In this document: one piece after another, positions 1-8,315 of the stretch | Layout of the letters: every line of letters begins with the position of its first letter | Numbering within the stretch: the stretch's first letter is position 1 | DNA from: Sphaerisporangium rubeum | GTDB taxonomy: Bacteria > Actinomycetota > Actinomycetes > Streptosporangiales > Streptosporangiaceae | Direction: 5' to 3' | Length of the DNA stretch: 64,000 bases | Assembly: GCF_014207705.1 (NCBI RefSeq) | Contig: NZ_JACHIU010000001.1 | Span: 7,308,501 to 7,372,500 of the forward strand | Notes under the pieces: model-generated | Told to the model about the DNA's origin: nothing | Databases searched by the model: none | The model's input: the letters and a program-made list of their open reading frames with translations, nothing else | Translations under genes and position numbers: made by a program

Positions 1-592
1 GCGCCAGCAGCAACAGCCGCACCCGGCCGCCGCCGTCACCCACCACAGAGCGCACCAGCACATTCAACCGTTCCCGGGTCTCGGCGTAATCGACCACCAG
101 CAGCAGAGGCTTATCGGTGACCTCTCGCCAGTGGGCTAACGCGGTTGCCTCTTGGTCCTCTGTCACCACGACAAAGCCCCACTGGTGACCCAGGCGAGCC
201 GCCAACTCCAGCATCAACCGCGTCTTACCGACGCCACCCGGCCCGGTGACCAACCGCATCGGTGCCCCCACCGGGTCCGCGCACCAGGCCTCAAGCGCCG
301 CCAACTCCGCCTCACGGCCCGCAAAACTGACCACTCTGCGATCAGGAGCCAGCAGACTCGCTGGCCCATGATGGGTGCTGACCAGCTCCGCTGTCGCGGG
401 CAATGCGTCCTGCTTGCGGTTTCGATCGCGCACCGCGTCGTAGATCGTGGGGGCGAAAGCGCCTGACACCGCGCCCACCGTCGCGCCCAGTACGGCAAGG
501 GGCGTGGTACCCAGCAACTGCCCGAACGCCGCCCCCAACGCAGCCAGCCCCACGCCCCAACCCGCAGGAGCCAGACCCCACCCACCACCCAT
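1..592 (-). CDS. STAND/NB-ARC-like P-loop ATPase, N-terminal part (cut by the window edge)
   Basis: Translating the reverse strand from ATG 590-592 gives 197 residues open to the left edge. Residues 1-50 are Gly/Ala/Leu-rich and look like one or two membrane segments. GREAEL at 92-97 resembles the entry to a STAND NTPase domain, GPGGVGKTR at 117-125 is a Walker A loop, and LLLVVDYAET at 163-172 is a Walker B strand. Such proteins usually carry TPR or effector repeats beyond the NTPase, which is not visible here. A GTG two codons upstream is an alternative start. The gene contains a TTA codon (reverse complement of 137-139), rare in these genomes, and lies next to a tRNA half-site, so it is probably cargo of an integrated element. 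A signalling or defence role is inferred, not shown. Confidence 0.75.
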   Translation of the reverse strand, partial: MGGGWGLAPAGWGVGLAALGAAFGQLLGTTPLAVLGATVGAVSGAFAPTIYDAVRDRNRKQDALPATAELVSTHHGPASLLAPDRRVVSFAGREAELAALEAWCADPVGAPMRLVTGPGGVGKTRLMLELAARLGHQWGFVVVTEDQEATALAHWREVTDKPLLLVVDYAETRERLNVLVRSVVGDGGGRVRLLLLA

Positions 593-958
593 ATCCACCA
601 TCCTGGGAGAGGCATCGCGCAGCATCGCACACTGTGATTAAACAGTGACAATATTCAGGTCGGCGGGCCAGGCAACAGATCGGAGGCGTGACCCAGTACA
701 TCAACCGCTTCATCAACCCGACCCCACGCACCCTCATCTATCCACAACCCGGCAACCACATAGAGGGCACGTCAAAGGCCAGACCAAAGATCAGCGAGTA
801 CGACGCTTACTCCTGACCAGCAGACGGTCAACCCCTGCCTTACGACCGACCGAGGGTTGCAGTTTGGGTTGCAGTTCAGGGTGATGCAGAGCCGTTCAGG
901 ATGGACCACGCATGCCCGCTGACCTGCATTGAACCATCTGGAACCATGATCGTCCGAG
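593..958. other. Intergenic spacer between ATPase gene and tRNA half-site
   Basis: No convincing gene is seen. The part next to the ATPase start is less GC-rich and probably holds its promoter. Near 855-884 the 7-mer GTTGCAG occurs twice about 12 bases apart, which could be arm-type binding sites for a recombinase, but this is speculative. No integrase gene is visible at this end of the element. Confidence 0.4.
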
Positions 959-1003
959 CTTTTAATCCGTAGGTTCAGGGTTCGAATCCCTGGCGGCCCA
1001 CCA
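959..1003 (+). other. 3' half of a tRNA-Lys(UUU) gene, probable attachment site
   Basis: The stretch starts exactly at the anticodon loop (CTTTTAA, anticodon TTT). It continues through the 3' anticodon-stem strand TCCGT, a variable loop, a perfect T arm (CAGGG, TTCGAAT, CCCTG), the 3' acceptor strand and an encoded CCA. The upstream bases cannot form the matching 5' anticodon strand (ACGGA expected), a D arm or a 5' acceptor strand, so the 5' half is missing. Such 3'-half duplicates are left when a tyrosine-recombinase element integrates in a tRNA anticodon loop. The hairpin that follows looks like the original tRNA terminator, so the element is inferred to lie to the left, with an intact tRNA-Lys at its other end. 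Confidence 0.8.
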
Positions 1004-1045
1004 GCGAAGACACCCCCGGACGCACGATCATCCGAGGGTGTTCGC
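1004..1045 (+). terminator. Hairpin directly after the tRNA-Lys half
   Basis: An imperfect inverted repeat (GCGAAGACACCCCCGGA against TCCGAGGGTGTTCGC) begins right after the CCA end. It fits a tRNA terminator retained on the chromosomal side of the attachment site. Confidence 0.55.
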
Positions 1046-1106
1046 CGGCGCTTCTGCTAACAGGCGCTACGAATCGACCCCAGCGCTGATCTCGGTTCGG
1101 TGTGGC

Positions 1107-3575
1107 TCATCCGTTGGCCTCGCGGTGTTCGCGGCAGGTGTCTTTTGCCAAGGCCTGTACCCTCTGGTGCTCCTGGATGCGTGCCGTCACGATCGGCTTG
1201 TACACCTCCGGTACCTCGTACCGCTCCACCTCGTCTTCGGCCTCGTCCTCGTCGAGGTCGTCGACGTCGGTGGGCGACGTGTCGGGTTGGGTCTCGATGC
1301 GGTGGCCGGCGCGGCGTAGGAGTTCGGCGTGTTTCTGTAGTTCATCGGTGGCGGCCACGATCGCTTCTCTGAGGGGCTGGTGTACGTGCCAGCGGACGCC
1401 GGCTGTGGGAGTGGGGTGGAGGGACTTCGCGGCTGCTTCCAGGGCATCGGCGGCCTCTACGCGGCGCTCCTCGTCGTCGGTCATGTCCTGTTGAAGGCCG
1501 GCGGCGTGGTGTAGTGCTTCGGCGTCGAAGTTCTTCTTGTCTGAGGCGCCGGAGCGTTCGCCGTGGCCGGCGCGGTCGCCGACGTCCACTGTGGCGAACG
1601 GCAGCAGGTTGCGAAAGCACAGGTAGGCGGTGACGGCACTGCGCACGTCGGTCGCCTCGAAGGCGTCGCACGCGGCGTCGAACAGGTGGATGTGCTGGTC
1701 GGCCTCGATCTGGTCGGTGGGGAGGTACGGGTGCAGGCGCATGACATCGGACCGCAGGTCGGCGGACACCAGGTCCTTCACCATCTCCAGTGCCTGCGCC
1801 GGCTCACTCGCGCGTGCGACCACCCTCTTGATCGCGTCGACCTCCTCCACCCACGCGGTGATGTGCGATCCCATGCCGCCGACACCGGCAGGCGCCGGAG
1901 CGCGGCCATGCACGGTGAGGGCTCCCTTGGCCGCGTCGTAGGTGACGACCAGCATCTCCCCGGCCGCCTGCGTGCTCCAGTCATTGGGCTCGGCCACATC
2001 GGGCTCGGCCAGCTCAGCGAGCTCCAAGCGCACGGCGGAGAGCATGGCCGTACGGTCCTGTGGACGGAAGCCGGAGTAGTGCACGCCGATCATCAGGTTC
2101 AGACGCTCGATGAGGGTTTCCGTCGTGTCCTGGCCCCGGAATTCGCTCTCGGTGACGGTACGCGGGTAGGCGGTGTACACCGCTCGCTGGTGCTCGCGCA
2201 GCAGATGCGCCAGCACCACGGCCGCCCGCGGCATGGCGCCGTTCTCCGCCTCGGCGACGCTCGTGGACAGCGCCGCCACCTCGGCCAACGCCTTCCCGAT
2301 CTCTACGTGCCGTTCGGCGGCCCTCTTGTCCCTGCGTCTCACGGCCGCCGGGGTCAACGCCGCCTCCAGTGCGGTGTCCACTCCTTCTCGGATCAGGCCG
2401 GCCACCCGAGACACCTCTCTGTATGTCTCTTTTGAGATCTTGTCCGCACCTTCCTTGATGGAGTTGCCGCCGTTCTCTCCTTCCCACCTTTTGACCTTCT
2501 TGAGCTTCTCGAACAGAGTGTTCAGCGTCTCGTAGTCGGCAGTGATCTCCGTGTGTCCACCGGGGAACAGCGCCTCCTGCGCGCCTGACTCGCGCAACGC
2601 CGCCTTGAAGTCGAACAGCCCCCATAACGCGGCGCGAAGGCCTTTGGCCGTGATCACGGAGGTGTTCAGAGGTTCGCCGGGCTCGTCCTCCTCTGCCTCG
2701 TCGAGGTGGTCCTTCCCCTTGTCCCGGTGGCCGGACTGCCCGCTCGTGGTGTTCCCGGCCCCGCTCGGCCCCTGTTCGCCCGGCGCGGGTTCGTCATCGG
2801 TCTCCATCTGCGCCGTCGTGTCCGTGACGGACACGTGGAGCTGCCTCTGTCCGGAACTCTCGAACTCCACGATGCTCCTGCGTGCGTGTCCTTCCCCGGA
2901 GGACTTCGACCCGCCGGCGCTCTCCGCCGGCACCGTCGCGAAAGGCAGATAGTTCAGATACGCCAGGTGGTGGGCGATCGCGGCCCGCAGTTTCGCGGTG
3001 ACGTCCTCGTCGCTCGCCATGTTCCGCAGGTTCCTCCGCGCGGCCTCGAGGTGATCGGCGGTGCGCTGTGCCGCGTCCTCCAGCAGCTTGGCGCGCTTTA
3101 ATCGGTGCGCACGACCCAGCTTGTCGTCCAGCATGTAGAGCATCGCCAGCCTGCCGGCCTGCGGTTCCGTCATCCAAGCGCCGGCCTCTTCCTGCCGCGC
3201 CGCCAGCTTCTCGACCGCCGCAGCGAGGTCCAGGCCGAACAGATCGGCCCGCAGCGCGTCCACGATCGCCTGCCAGGCCACCGTGTGGTCCCCCATCCTT
3301 CCGGGGAGAGGGGAGGGGGTGCGCTGCAGGCGGCTGAACACCAGAGCTGTGATCTGACCGTCGGCGAACTCGATGTGAGGACGCATGCGCACCGGGGGCA
3401 CGGTGTCGTGCAGGCGAGGCGTGAGCGGTGCGTACCGCACCCCGACGCGCCGCTTCTTGCGCGTACCGCCCTCTTGGCTGCCTTGACTGCCCTGGCTGTC
3501 CTCGTCGGCCCGGCCGTTCCCGCCCGTGGACTCTCCCTGTGAATCTCTGACTCCCCGCTTGCGTTTCACTGTCAC
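1107..3575 (-). CDS. Large charged protein with duplicated MGxHxxAW module, function unknown
   Basis: The 822-residue product matches no family I can name. The N-terminus (1-60) is basic and low in complexity, with KRKR and RKKRR clusters. Two related modules are visible. In the first, MGDHTVAW lies at 94-101 and LPFATV at 210-215; in the second, MGSHITAW lies at 568-575 and LPFATV at 658-663. In both, a G-x-(I/A)-L/T-rich strand and a proline-rich stretch precede the MG motif, and about 110 or 85 mostly helical residues separate the two motifs. An acidic linker (about 255-302) and a Lys/Glu-rich helical middle (305-525) join them; the C-terminus is acidic, then basic. There is no signal peptide or membrane span. 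The start is GTG 3573-3575; GTG 3567-3569 has a better-spaced GAGAGG. One leucine (Leu158 region, 3099-3101) uses a TTA codon. Confidence 0.7.
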   Translation of the reverse strand: MTVKRKRGVRDSQGESTGGNGRADEDSQGSQGSQEGGTRKKRRVGVRYAPLTPRLHDTVPPVRMRPHIEFADGQITALVFSRLQRTPSPLPGRMGDHTVAWQAIVDALRADLFGLDLAAAVEKLAARQEEAGAWMTEPQAGRLAMLYMLDDKLGRAHRLKRAKLLEDAAQRTADHLEAARRNLRNMASDEDVTAKLRAAIAHHLAYLNYLPFATVPAESAGGSKSSGEGHARRSIVEFESSGQRQLHVSVTDTTAQMETDDEPAPGEQGPSGAGNTTSGQSGHRDKGKDHLDEAEEDEPGEPLNTSVITAKGLRAALWGLFDFKAALRESGAQEALFPGGHTEITADYETLNTLFEKLKKVKRWEGENGGNSIKEGADKISKETYREVSRVAGLIREGVDTALEAALTPAAVRRRDKRAAERHVEIGKALAEVAALSTSVAEAENGAMPRAAVVLAHLLREHQRAVYTAYPRTVTESEFRGQDTTETLIERLNLMIGVHYSGFRPQDRTAMLSAVRLELAELAEPDVAEPNDWSTQAAGEMLVVTYDAAKGALTVHGRAPAPAGVGGMGSHITAWVEEVDAIKRVVARASEPAQALEMVKDLVSADLRSDVMRLHPYLPTDQIEADQHIHLFDAACDAFEATDVRSAVTAYLCFRNLLPFATVDVGDRAGHGERSGASDKKNFDAEALHHAAGLQQDMTDDEERRVEAADALEAAAKSLHPTPTAGVRWHVHQPLREAIVAATDELQKHAELLRRAGHRIETQPDTSPTDVDDLDEDEAEDEVERYEVPEVYKPIVTARIQEHQRVQALAKDTCREHREANG

Positions 3576-3628
3576 CTCTCACCAGACGTGCGTGCGTTCG
3601 GCCTGAGACGTTAGAGATTCACAGGGAG
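3533..3628. repeat. 16-bp perfect inverted repeat spanning the start of the duplicated-module gene
   Basis: CTCCCTGTGAATCTCT at 3533-3548 is the exact reverse complement of AGAGATTCACAGGGAG at 3613-3628. The left arm lies in codons near residues 10-15 of the reverse-strand gene and the right arm is about 38 bases upstream of its start, with 64 bases between arms. The arms therefore bracket the start codon and probable promoter. This could be a looping operator or an RNA structure; no family is recognised. Confidence 0.55.
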
Positions 3629-3749
3629 TAGCGCAATGGTGACGAACAGCGGCGGCATCCGGTTGTCCACGAAAGTCGTACGGCCACGGCCGTCAGCACA
3701 CCGATGGCGGACGATCGGCGGGGTGCGGGACAACCCTCGGCGAGTGGGG

Positions 3750-4874
3750 TCACTCTTCGTACGGCAGGCGTACCGTGACGGTCAGGCCGCCTTGGTCGCG
3801 GGGTTCGGCGGTGATGGTGCCGTCGTGTGCGGTGGTGATGGCGTGGGCTATGGAGAGGCCGAGGCCGTTGCCTTGGTCGAGGTCCAGGGGGGTCGCGTGC
3901 AGGCGGCGGAACGGGTGGAAGATCGCTTCCAGGTCGGCGGGGGGTACGGGAGGGCCGGTGTTCTCCACCACCAACTCGACGGTGTCGCCGGTTCTACGGG
4001 TGGTCACGTGGGCTTCGCCGGTCGGGTGGTTGTGTCTGATCGCGTTCTCCACGAGGTTCTGTGCCAGGCGTTCGATCAGCACGGGGTCACCGGTGGTGGG
4101 TGCGTATCGGGGGGTGCTGTGTATGGTCACGCCGCGTCGGTCCGCTTCCTCGGCGGCCTGGTCCACGGCGTGGTCCACCACGTCGGCCAGGTCGAAGCGG
4201 CTGCGGTCCAGGACGGGTCGTTCGCCTTCCGCCAGGGCCAGCAGGCCGTCCACCAGGCGCTGGTGCCTGGCGTTGACCAGCAGCAGTGACTCACCTAGGC
4301 GGCGGACCTGCTCGGGTGCGCCGGGTTCGCGGACGGCCACCTCCACCAGGGTGCGGTTCACGGCCAGGGGGGTGCGTAGTTCGTGGGAGGCGTTGGAGAT
4401 GAAACGGCGTTGGCCGTCCACGACATGGGCCAGGCGGCCGAGGATGCCGTCGAAGGTGTCGGCGAGTTCCTTGATCTCGTCGTGGGGGCCGTCGTAGCGG
4501 ATGCGCTCGGCCAGGTCGTGGGTCTGTGCCACGCGTCCGGCGGCCTGGGTGACCGTTCGCGCGGGACGGAGTGTCCAGTGGGCCGCCCACCAGCCGGCCG
4601 CGGCTGCGACGGCGGTGGCGCAGAGCAGGGCCAGGGTTCCCCAGAGGCGCACGGCGTCGATGGTCCCGGTCAGGTAGGTTCGCTGGACTCCCTGCTCGTA
4701 GCCGAACTGGAAGATGTCCTTCTTGGACTCCCATGGGCCTTCGGGGATCGAGATCGCGAGAGGACCGAGGCTTCGCTGTACGGCGAGGTGGACGGCGGCC
4801 AGCACCGCGGCGCCGATCAGGAAGGACATGGCCGCCGACAGCAAGGCGAAGCGCGTCCGGATGGTGGTCCTCAT
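3750..4874 (-). CDS. Two-component sensor histidine kinase
   Basis: This 374-residue inner-membrane kinase has an N-terminal membrane span, a short extracytoplasmic loop of about 50 residues, a second span and a HAMP-like linker. The DHp helix carries the H-box SNASHELRTPL, and the catalytic domain has LVENAIRHN (N box) and GNGLGLSIAHAI (G box). The start is set at ATG 4872-4874, which overlaps the stop of the response-regulator gene in an ATGA; the longer reading frame upstream has no support. Translational coupling makes the two a cognate pair. The signal cannot be deduced from the small sensor loop. Confidence 0.9.
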   Translation of the reverse strand: MRTTIRTRFALLSAAMSFLIGAAVLAAVHLAVQRSLGPLAISIPEGPWESKKDIFQFGYEQGVQRTYLTGTIDAVRLWGTLALLCATAVAAAAGWWAAHWTLRPARTVTQAAGRVAQTHDLAERIRYDGPHDEIKELADTFDGILGRLAHVVDGQRRFISNASHELRTPLAVNRTLVEVAVREPGAPEQVRRLGESLLLVNARHQRLVDGLLALAEGERPVLDRSRFDLADVVDHAVDQAAEEADRRGVTIHSTPRYAPTTGDPVLIERLAQNLVENAIRHNHPTGEAHVTTRRTGDTVELVVENTGPPVPPADLEAIFHPFRRLHATPLDLDQGNGLGLSIAHAITTAHDGTITAEPRDQGGLTVTVRLPYEE

Positions 4875-5527
4875 GGGATGCGGTACCCGACGCCGGGGAC
4901 GGTCTCGATGAGCTGCGGGTCGCCCAGTTTGCGGCGCAGCTTCATCATCGTGGTGCGTACGGTGTTGGTGAAGGCGTCGATGCGCTCGTCCCACACCTTC
5001 TCCAGCAGCGTCTCGGCCGAGACGACGGTGCCGCGAGCGCGCAGCAGCTCGGCCAGCATGGCGTACTCCTTGCGGGCCAGGGGGACGTACCGGCCGCCGC
5101 GGAACACCTGGCGGTGGACCGCATCCAGGGTGAGGTCGCCGCGCCGCAGGACCGGCGGGTCGGCGGGGGTGGCGCGCCGGGCCAGGGAGCGGATCCGGGC
5201 CACCAGTTCCTCGAAGGCGAACGGCTTGCTCAGGTAGTCGTCGGCGCCGATGGACAGGCCGGTCACCCGGTCGCGGACGTCGCCCGCGGCGCTGAGCATG
5301 AGGATCCGTACCACGCCACCCGCGTCGACCGCCTCGCGGCAGACGTCGTCGCCGTGGAGACCCGGCAGGTTCCGGTCGAGGACCAGCACGTCGTAGCGGT
5401 GCGCGGCGAGCCGCCGCAGGGCCGCCGTTCCGTCGTAGGCGACGTCCACGGTCAGGCTCTCGCCGCGCAGGCCCGCCGCGATCGAGTCGGCGAGCATCCG
5501 CTCGTCCTCGGCGATCAGGACCCGCAT
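4871..5527 (-). CDS. OmpR-family response regulator
   Basis: The 218-residue product has a receiver domain (LIAEDERML acidic pocket, phospho-acceptor Asp in VLVLDRNLPG, Lys in YLSKPF) and a C-terminal winged-helix DNA-binding domain (RKEYAMLAELL, then the TVRTTMMKLRRKL recognition region and GVGYRIP end). The conserved Thr/Ser switch position is Ser (MLSAAG). The start ATG 5525-5527 follows an AAGGGGG Shine-Dalgarno; upstream in-frame codons are not needed. It overlaps the kinase start by four bases. It probably acts as a transcription factor phosphorylated by that kinase; targets are unknown. Confidence 0.92.
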   Translation of the reverse strand: MRVLIAEDERMLADSIAAGLRGESLTVDVAYDGTAALRRLAAHRYDVLVLDRNLPGLHGDDVCREAVDAGGVVRILMLSAAGDVRDRVTGLSIGADDYLSKPFAFEELVARIRSLARRATPADPPVLRRGDLTLDAVHRQVFRGGRYVPLARKEYAMLAELLRARGTVVSAETLLEKVWDERIDAFTNTVRTTMMKLRRKLGDPQLIETVPGVGYRIP

Positions 5528-5672
5528 CGCGGCCCCCTTCTCAGTCGCTCCGCGCGCACCAGGCTGGCAGCGGCCGGATAACGCGAGCGTAACCAAATGC
5601 GGTTACGTCACCTTGATCGTCCGCCTGCTGGAGTTCCTCTGTCGCCGTTTCCTGGACATTCTCGGGACCCAG

Positions 5673-7109
5673 ATGTCGTTCGCCTCCCCTTTGTTCCTGT
5701 GGTTCTTCATGCCGGCCACGCTGGCCGTGTACTGGCTGCTGCCGCCGCGGCTGCGCAACGCGGTGGTCGCCGCGGCGAGCCTGGTGTTCTACACCTGGGG
5801 GGCCGGGCCGTACACGCTGCTGCTGCTCGCGGCCGTCGCCGTGAACTACGCCGCCGGGCTCGCGCTCGGCTCGGACCGGTGGCGCGACCGGCCGGAGGCG
5901 CGCCGCGGGGTGCTGCTGGCGGCCGTCGGGTGTGACGTGGCGGTGCTGGCGGTGTGGAAGTACGCCGGGTTCGCCGGCAGGCAGGTGGACGCGCTGGCGG
6001 AGGCGCTGGGGCTGGGTCACACGCCTGTCGTGGACCTGGCCCTGCCGATCGGGATCTCGTTCTTCACCTTCCACCACCTGTCGTACGTGGTGGACGTCTA
6101 CCGAGGCAGCACGCCGGCCCAGCGCAGTCCTGTGCGGTTCGTCACCTACATCGCGATGTTCCCGCAGCTTGTCGCCGGGCCGATCGTCCGGTACCACGAG
6201 ATGGCGGGGCAGCTCGGCGACGTCAGGCGCGACCGCTTCGGTGACCTCGCGTCGGGTTTCCCGCGGTTCGCGCTGGGGCTGGCCAAGAAGGTCGTCGTCG
6301 CCGACTCGCTCGCCCCGATCGCCGACGCGGCGTTCGCGCAGGCCGGTGGCCAGATCAACACCCCGACGGCGTGGCTCGGCGCGTCGGCGTACGCGCTGCA
6401 GATCTACTTCGACTTCTCCGGCTACTCGGACATGGCCGTCGGCCTCGGGACGATGCTCGGGTTCCGGCTTCCGGAGAACTTCGACCGGCCGTACACGGCG
6501 TACTCCGTGACCGACTTCTGGCGGCGCTGGCACATGTCGCTGTCCCGCTGGTTCCGCGACTACGTGTACATACCGCTCGGCGGCAACCGGTGCGGCGCGC
6601 CGAGGACGTACCGCAACCTGCTGGTCGTCTTCACGCTCTGCGGTCTGTGGCACGGCGCCGACTGGACGTTCCTGGTGTGGGGCCTGTACCACGGCGCTCT
6701 GCTGGTGGCGGAACGGCTGCTCGGCTGGGACCGTCCGCCTGCCGCCGCGTGGTCGGTCGCGCTGCGCCGCGGCGCCACGCTTCTGCTGGTCCTGGTCGGC
6801 TGGGTGATCTTCCGAGCGGAGAGCATGCCGGAGGCGTGGAACATGCTGCGGGCCATGTTCACGTGGTGTCCGGGGGAACTGGACGAGTTCGTCGCGTACG
6901 CCGCGAACCGCCAGCGGGTGGTCGTCTTCACGGTGGCGCTCGCCGTGGTGGTGGCGCCGGCCGGGCCTGCGCTCGGTTCGCTGATCGAGGAGGGACGGGG
7001 ACGTGCGGCACGGGCCGCGCGGGCCGCGGTGACGTGGGTCGCCGCTCCCTGTGCCGCGGTGCTCGTCGCCGCCGGCACGTTCAGCCCTTTCCTCTACTAC
7101 CAGTTCTGA
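5673..7109 (+). CDS. MBOAT-family membrane O-acyltransferase (AlgI-like)
   Basis: The product is a polytopic membrane protein of about 478 residues with the AlgI/DltB signature. LPIGISFFTFHHLSYVVD, YFDFSGYSDMAVG, FWRRWHMSLSRWFRDYVY and the catalytic His segment LCGLWHGADWTF are all present. Such enzymes move acyl, often acetyl, groups across the membrane onto extracellular polysaccharide or wall polymers. The ATG at 5673 directly precedes the first hydrophobic segment; a TTG at 5613 would add 20 unlikely residues. The gene after it (15 bases downstream) is AlgJ/AlgX-like, and the two form the usual acyl-transfer pair. The acceptor polymer is not indicated here. Confidence 0.9.
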   Translation: MSFASPLFLWFFMPATLAVYWLLPPRLRNAVVAAASLVFYTWGAGPYTLLLLAAVAVNYAAGLALGSDRWRDRPEARRGVLLAAVGCDVAVLAVWKYAGFAGRQVDALAEALGLGHTPVVDLALPIGISFFTFHHLSYVVDVYRGSTPAQRSPVRFVTYIAMFPQLVAGPIVRYHEMAGQLGDVRRDRFGDLASGFPRFALGLAKKVVVADSLAPIADAAFAQAGGQINTPTAWLGASAYALQIYFDFSGYSDMAVGLGTMLGFRLPENFDRPYTAYSVTDFWRRWHMSLSRWFRDYVYIPLGGNRCGAPRTYRNLLVVFTLCGLWHGADWTFLVWGLYHGALLVAERLLGWDRPPAAAWSVALRRGATLLLVLVGWVIFRAESMPEAWNMLRAMFTWCPGELDEFVAYAANRQRVVVFTVALAVVVAPAGPALGSLIEEGRGRAARAARAAVTWVAAPCAAVLVAAGTFSPFLYYQF

Positions 7110-7124
7110 CCTGGGAGGACTTCG

Positions 7125-8315
7125 GTGATCACTGTACGGGCCCGGCCGGCGTCGTCTCGGGCCGATGGCCGCCGCGGCGCGGTACGGCGGACGGTGGCGC
7201 CGCTGGCGGCGGCGTTGTTCTTCTTCGGCCCCGCACTTGCCTTCGTCGCGGGTGACCGGCCCGCGCGGATCGAGAACCGGAGGCTGCCGGAGTTCCCGGC
7301 GCTGTCGCGGGGCTGGGACTTCTTCCCCGAGGCGGAGGGATGGGCCACCGCTCATCTGCCGCTGCGGCTGTACGCGGTACGCGGGAACGCCATGATGTCG
7401 GAGTTGCTGTTCGGGCACGCGCCGTCCCACGCCACGGCGGGCCGGCCTGACTATCCGCGGGTGGTGGAGGGGCACGACGGCTGGCTCTACTTCGGCGACG
7501 ACGTGACCGAGGCGTGCCGGCCGCGGCGCCTGGTCGCCGACACGATCGGACGTCTGCGCCGTCTGGCCGGGATCGTGCGCGGGTCCGGCCGGCGGTTCGT
7601 GGTCACCGTCGCCCCCGACAAGACCACCGTGTCACCGGATCGGCTGCCGGAACGCTTTCCCGGCCGGCACTGTCTCGACGAACGCAAACGTGAGTTCTGG
7701 GCCGCGCTGAAAGCCGCGCGCCTGCCCGGCTACGTGGATCTGCTCGGCCCGCTGGAGCGGACGCAACGTGACTCCGGCATGGCGGCGTACTGGCGGACCG
7801 ACAGCCACTGGACCGAGCGCTCCGCGGGGCTGTACGGCGCCGAGCTGGCCCGTGCGCTCGACCCCGGCCTGTCCCGGCACAGCCGGCTCGTCAGGACCGG
7901 CACGGCGGTGCGGGCCGGCGACCTCGGCGGACTGCTGGGGATGCCTCTGGAGGAGACCGTCGAGCGGTGGCGCCTGGACCGGGACGGGGTGCGGCGGCTC
8001 AGGCAGGACGACCATGAGCTGCCGGTGTCGTTCCGCACCGTGCACACCTCCGGCCTGGCATCGCTGTACCGGCCGAGGACCCTGCTCGTCGGGGACTCGT
8101 TCACCCGCAACTCCCTGCCGTGGGTCCTCCCCTACTTCGCCGACCTGACCTACCTGCGCAGTGACGCCGCCACGAGAGTGGGGGCCGGCCAGGTCGCACG
8201 GAAGATCGCGGAGAGCGAGACGGTCGTGGTCGAGATCGTGGAGCGCCACTTGGTCGGGGGCCGCGTCGAGATGCTGGACGACGCCGTGCTCGCGGCGCTC
8301 GAACGAGCCTTGTGA
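7125..8315 (+). CDS. AlgX/AlgJ-like SGNH acetyltransferase partner
   Basis: The 396-residue product has an N-terminal signal-anchor (about 20-42) and an extracytoplasmic AlgX/AlgJ-type SGNH domain. VAPDKTTV, YWRTDSHWTE (the Asp-x-His pair) and LLVGDSFTRN (the nucleophile Ser block) are visible in order. GTG 7125 follows a GGGAGGAC Shine-Dalgarno just after the MBOAT stop, so the two are co-transcribed. The likely role is to finish transfer of an acetyl group, delivered by the MBOAT protein, onto an exported glycan. The family assignment is firm; the substrate is unknown. Confidence 0.85.
   Translation: MITVRARPASSRADGRRGAVRRTVAPLAAALFFFGPALAFVAGDRPARIENRRLPEFPALSRGWDFFPEAEGWATAHLPLRLYAVRGNAMMSELLFGHAPSHATAGRPDYPRVVEGHDGWLYFGDDVTEACRPRRLVADTIGRLRRLAGIVRGSGRRFVVTVAPDKTTVSPDRLPERFPGRHCLDERKREFWAALKAARLPGYVDLLGPLERTQRDSGMAAYWRTDSHWTERSAGLYGAELARALDPGLSRHSRLVRTGTAVRAGDLGGLLGMPLEETVERWRLDRDGVRRLRQDDHELPVSFRTVHTSGLASLYRPRTLLVGDSFTRNSLPWVLPYFADLTYLRSDAATRVGAGQVARKIAESETVVVEIVERHLVGGRVEMLDDAVLAALERAL

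Noticed and set aside
928-1003. A complete tRNA gene ending at 1003
   Set aside because: No 5' acceptor strand (GGGCCGC expected), D arm or 5' anticodon strand can be found in the 76 bases before the CCA.
5541-7475. Leftward open frame of 644 codons opposite the MBOAT gene
   Set aside because: Product is Arg/Pro/His-rich and without hydrophobic or catalytic pattern; the rightward frame has the full MBOAT signature.
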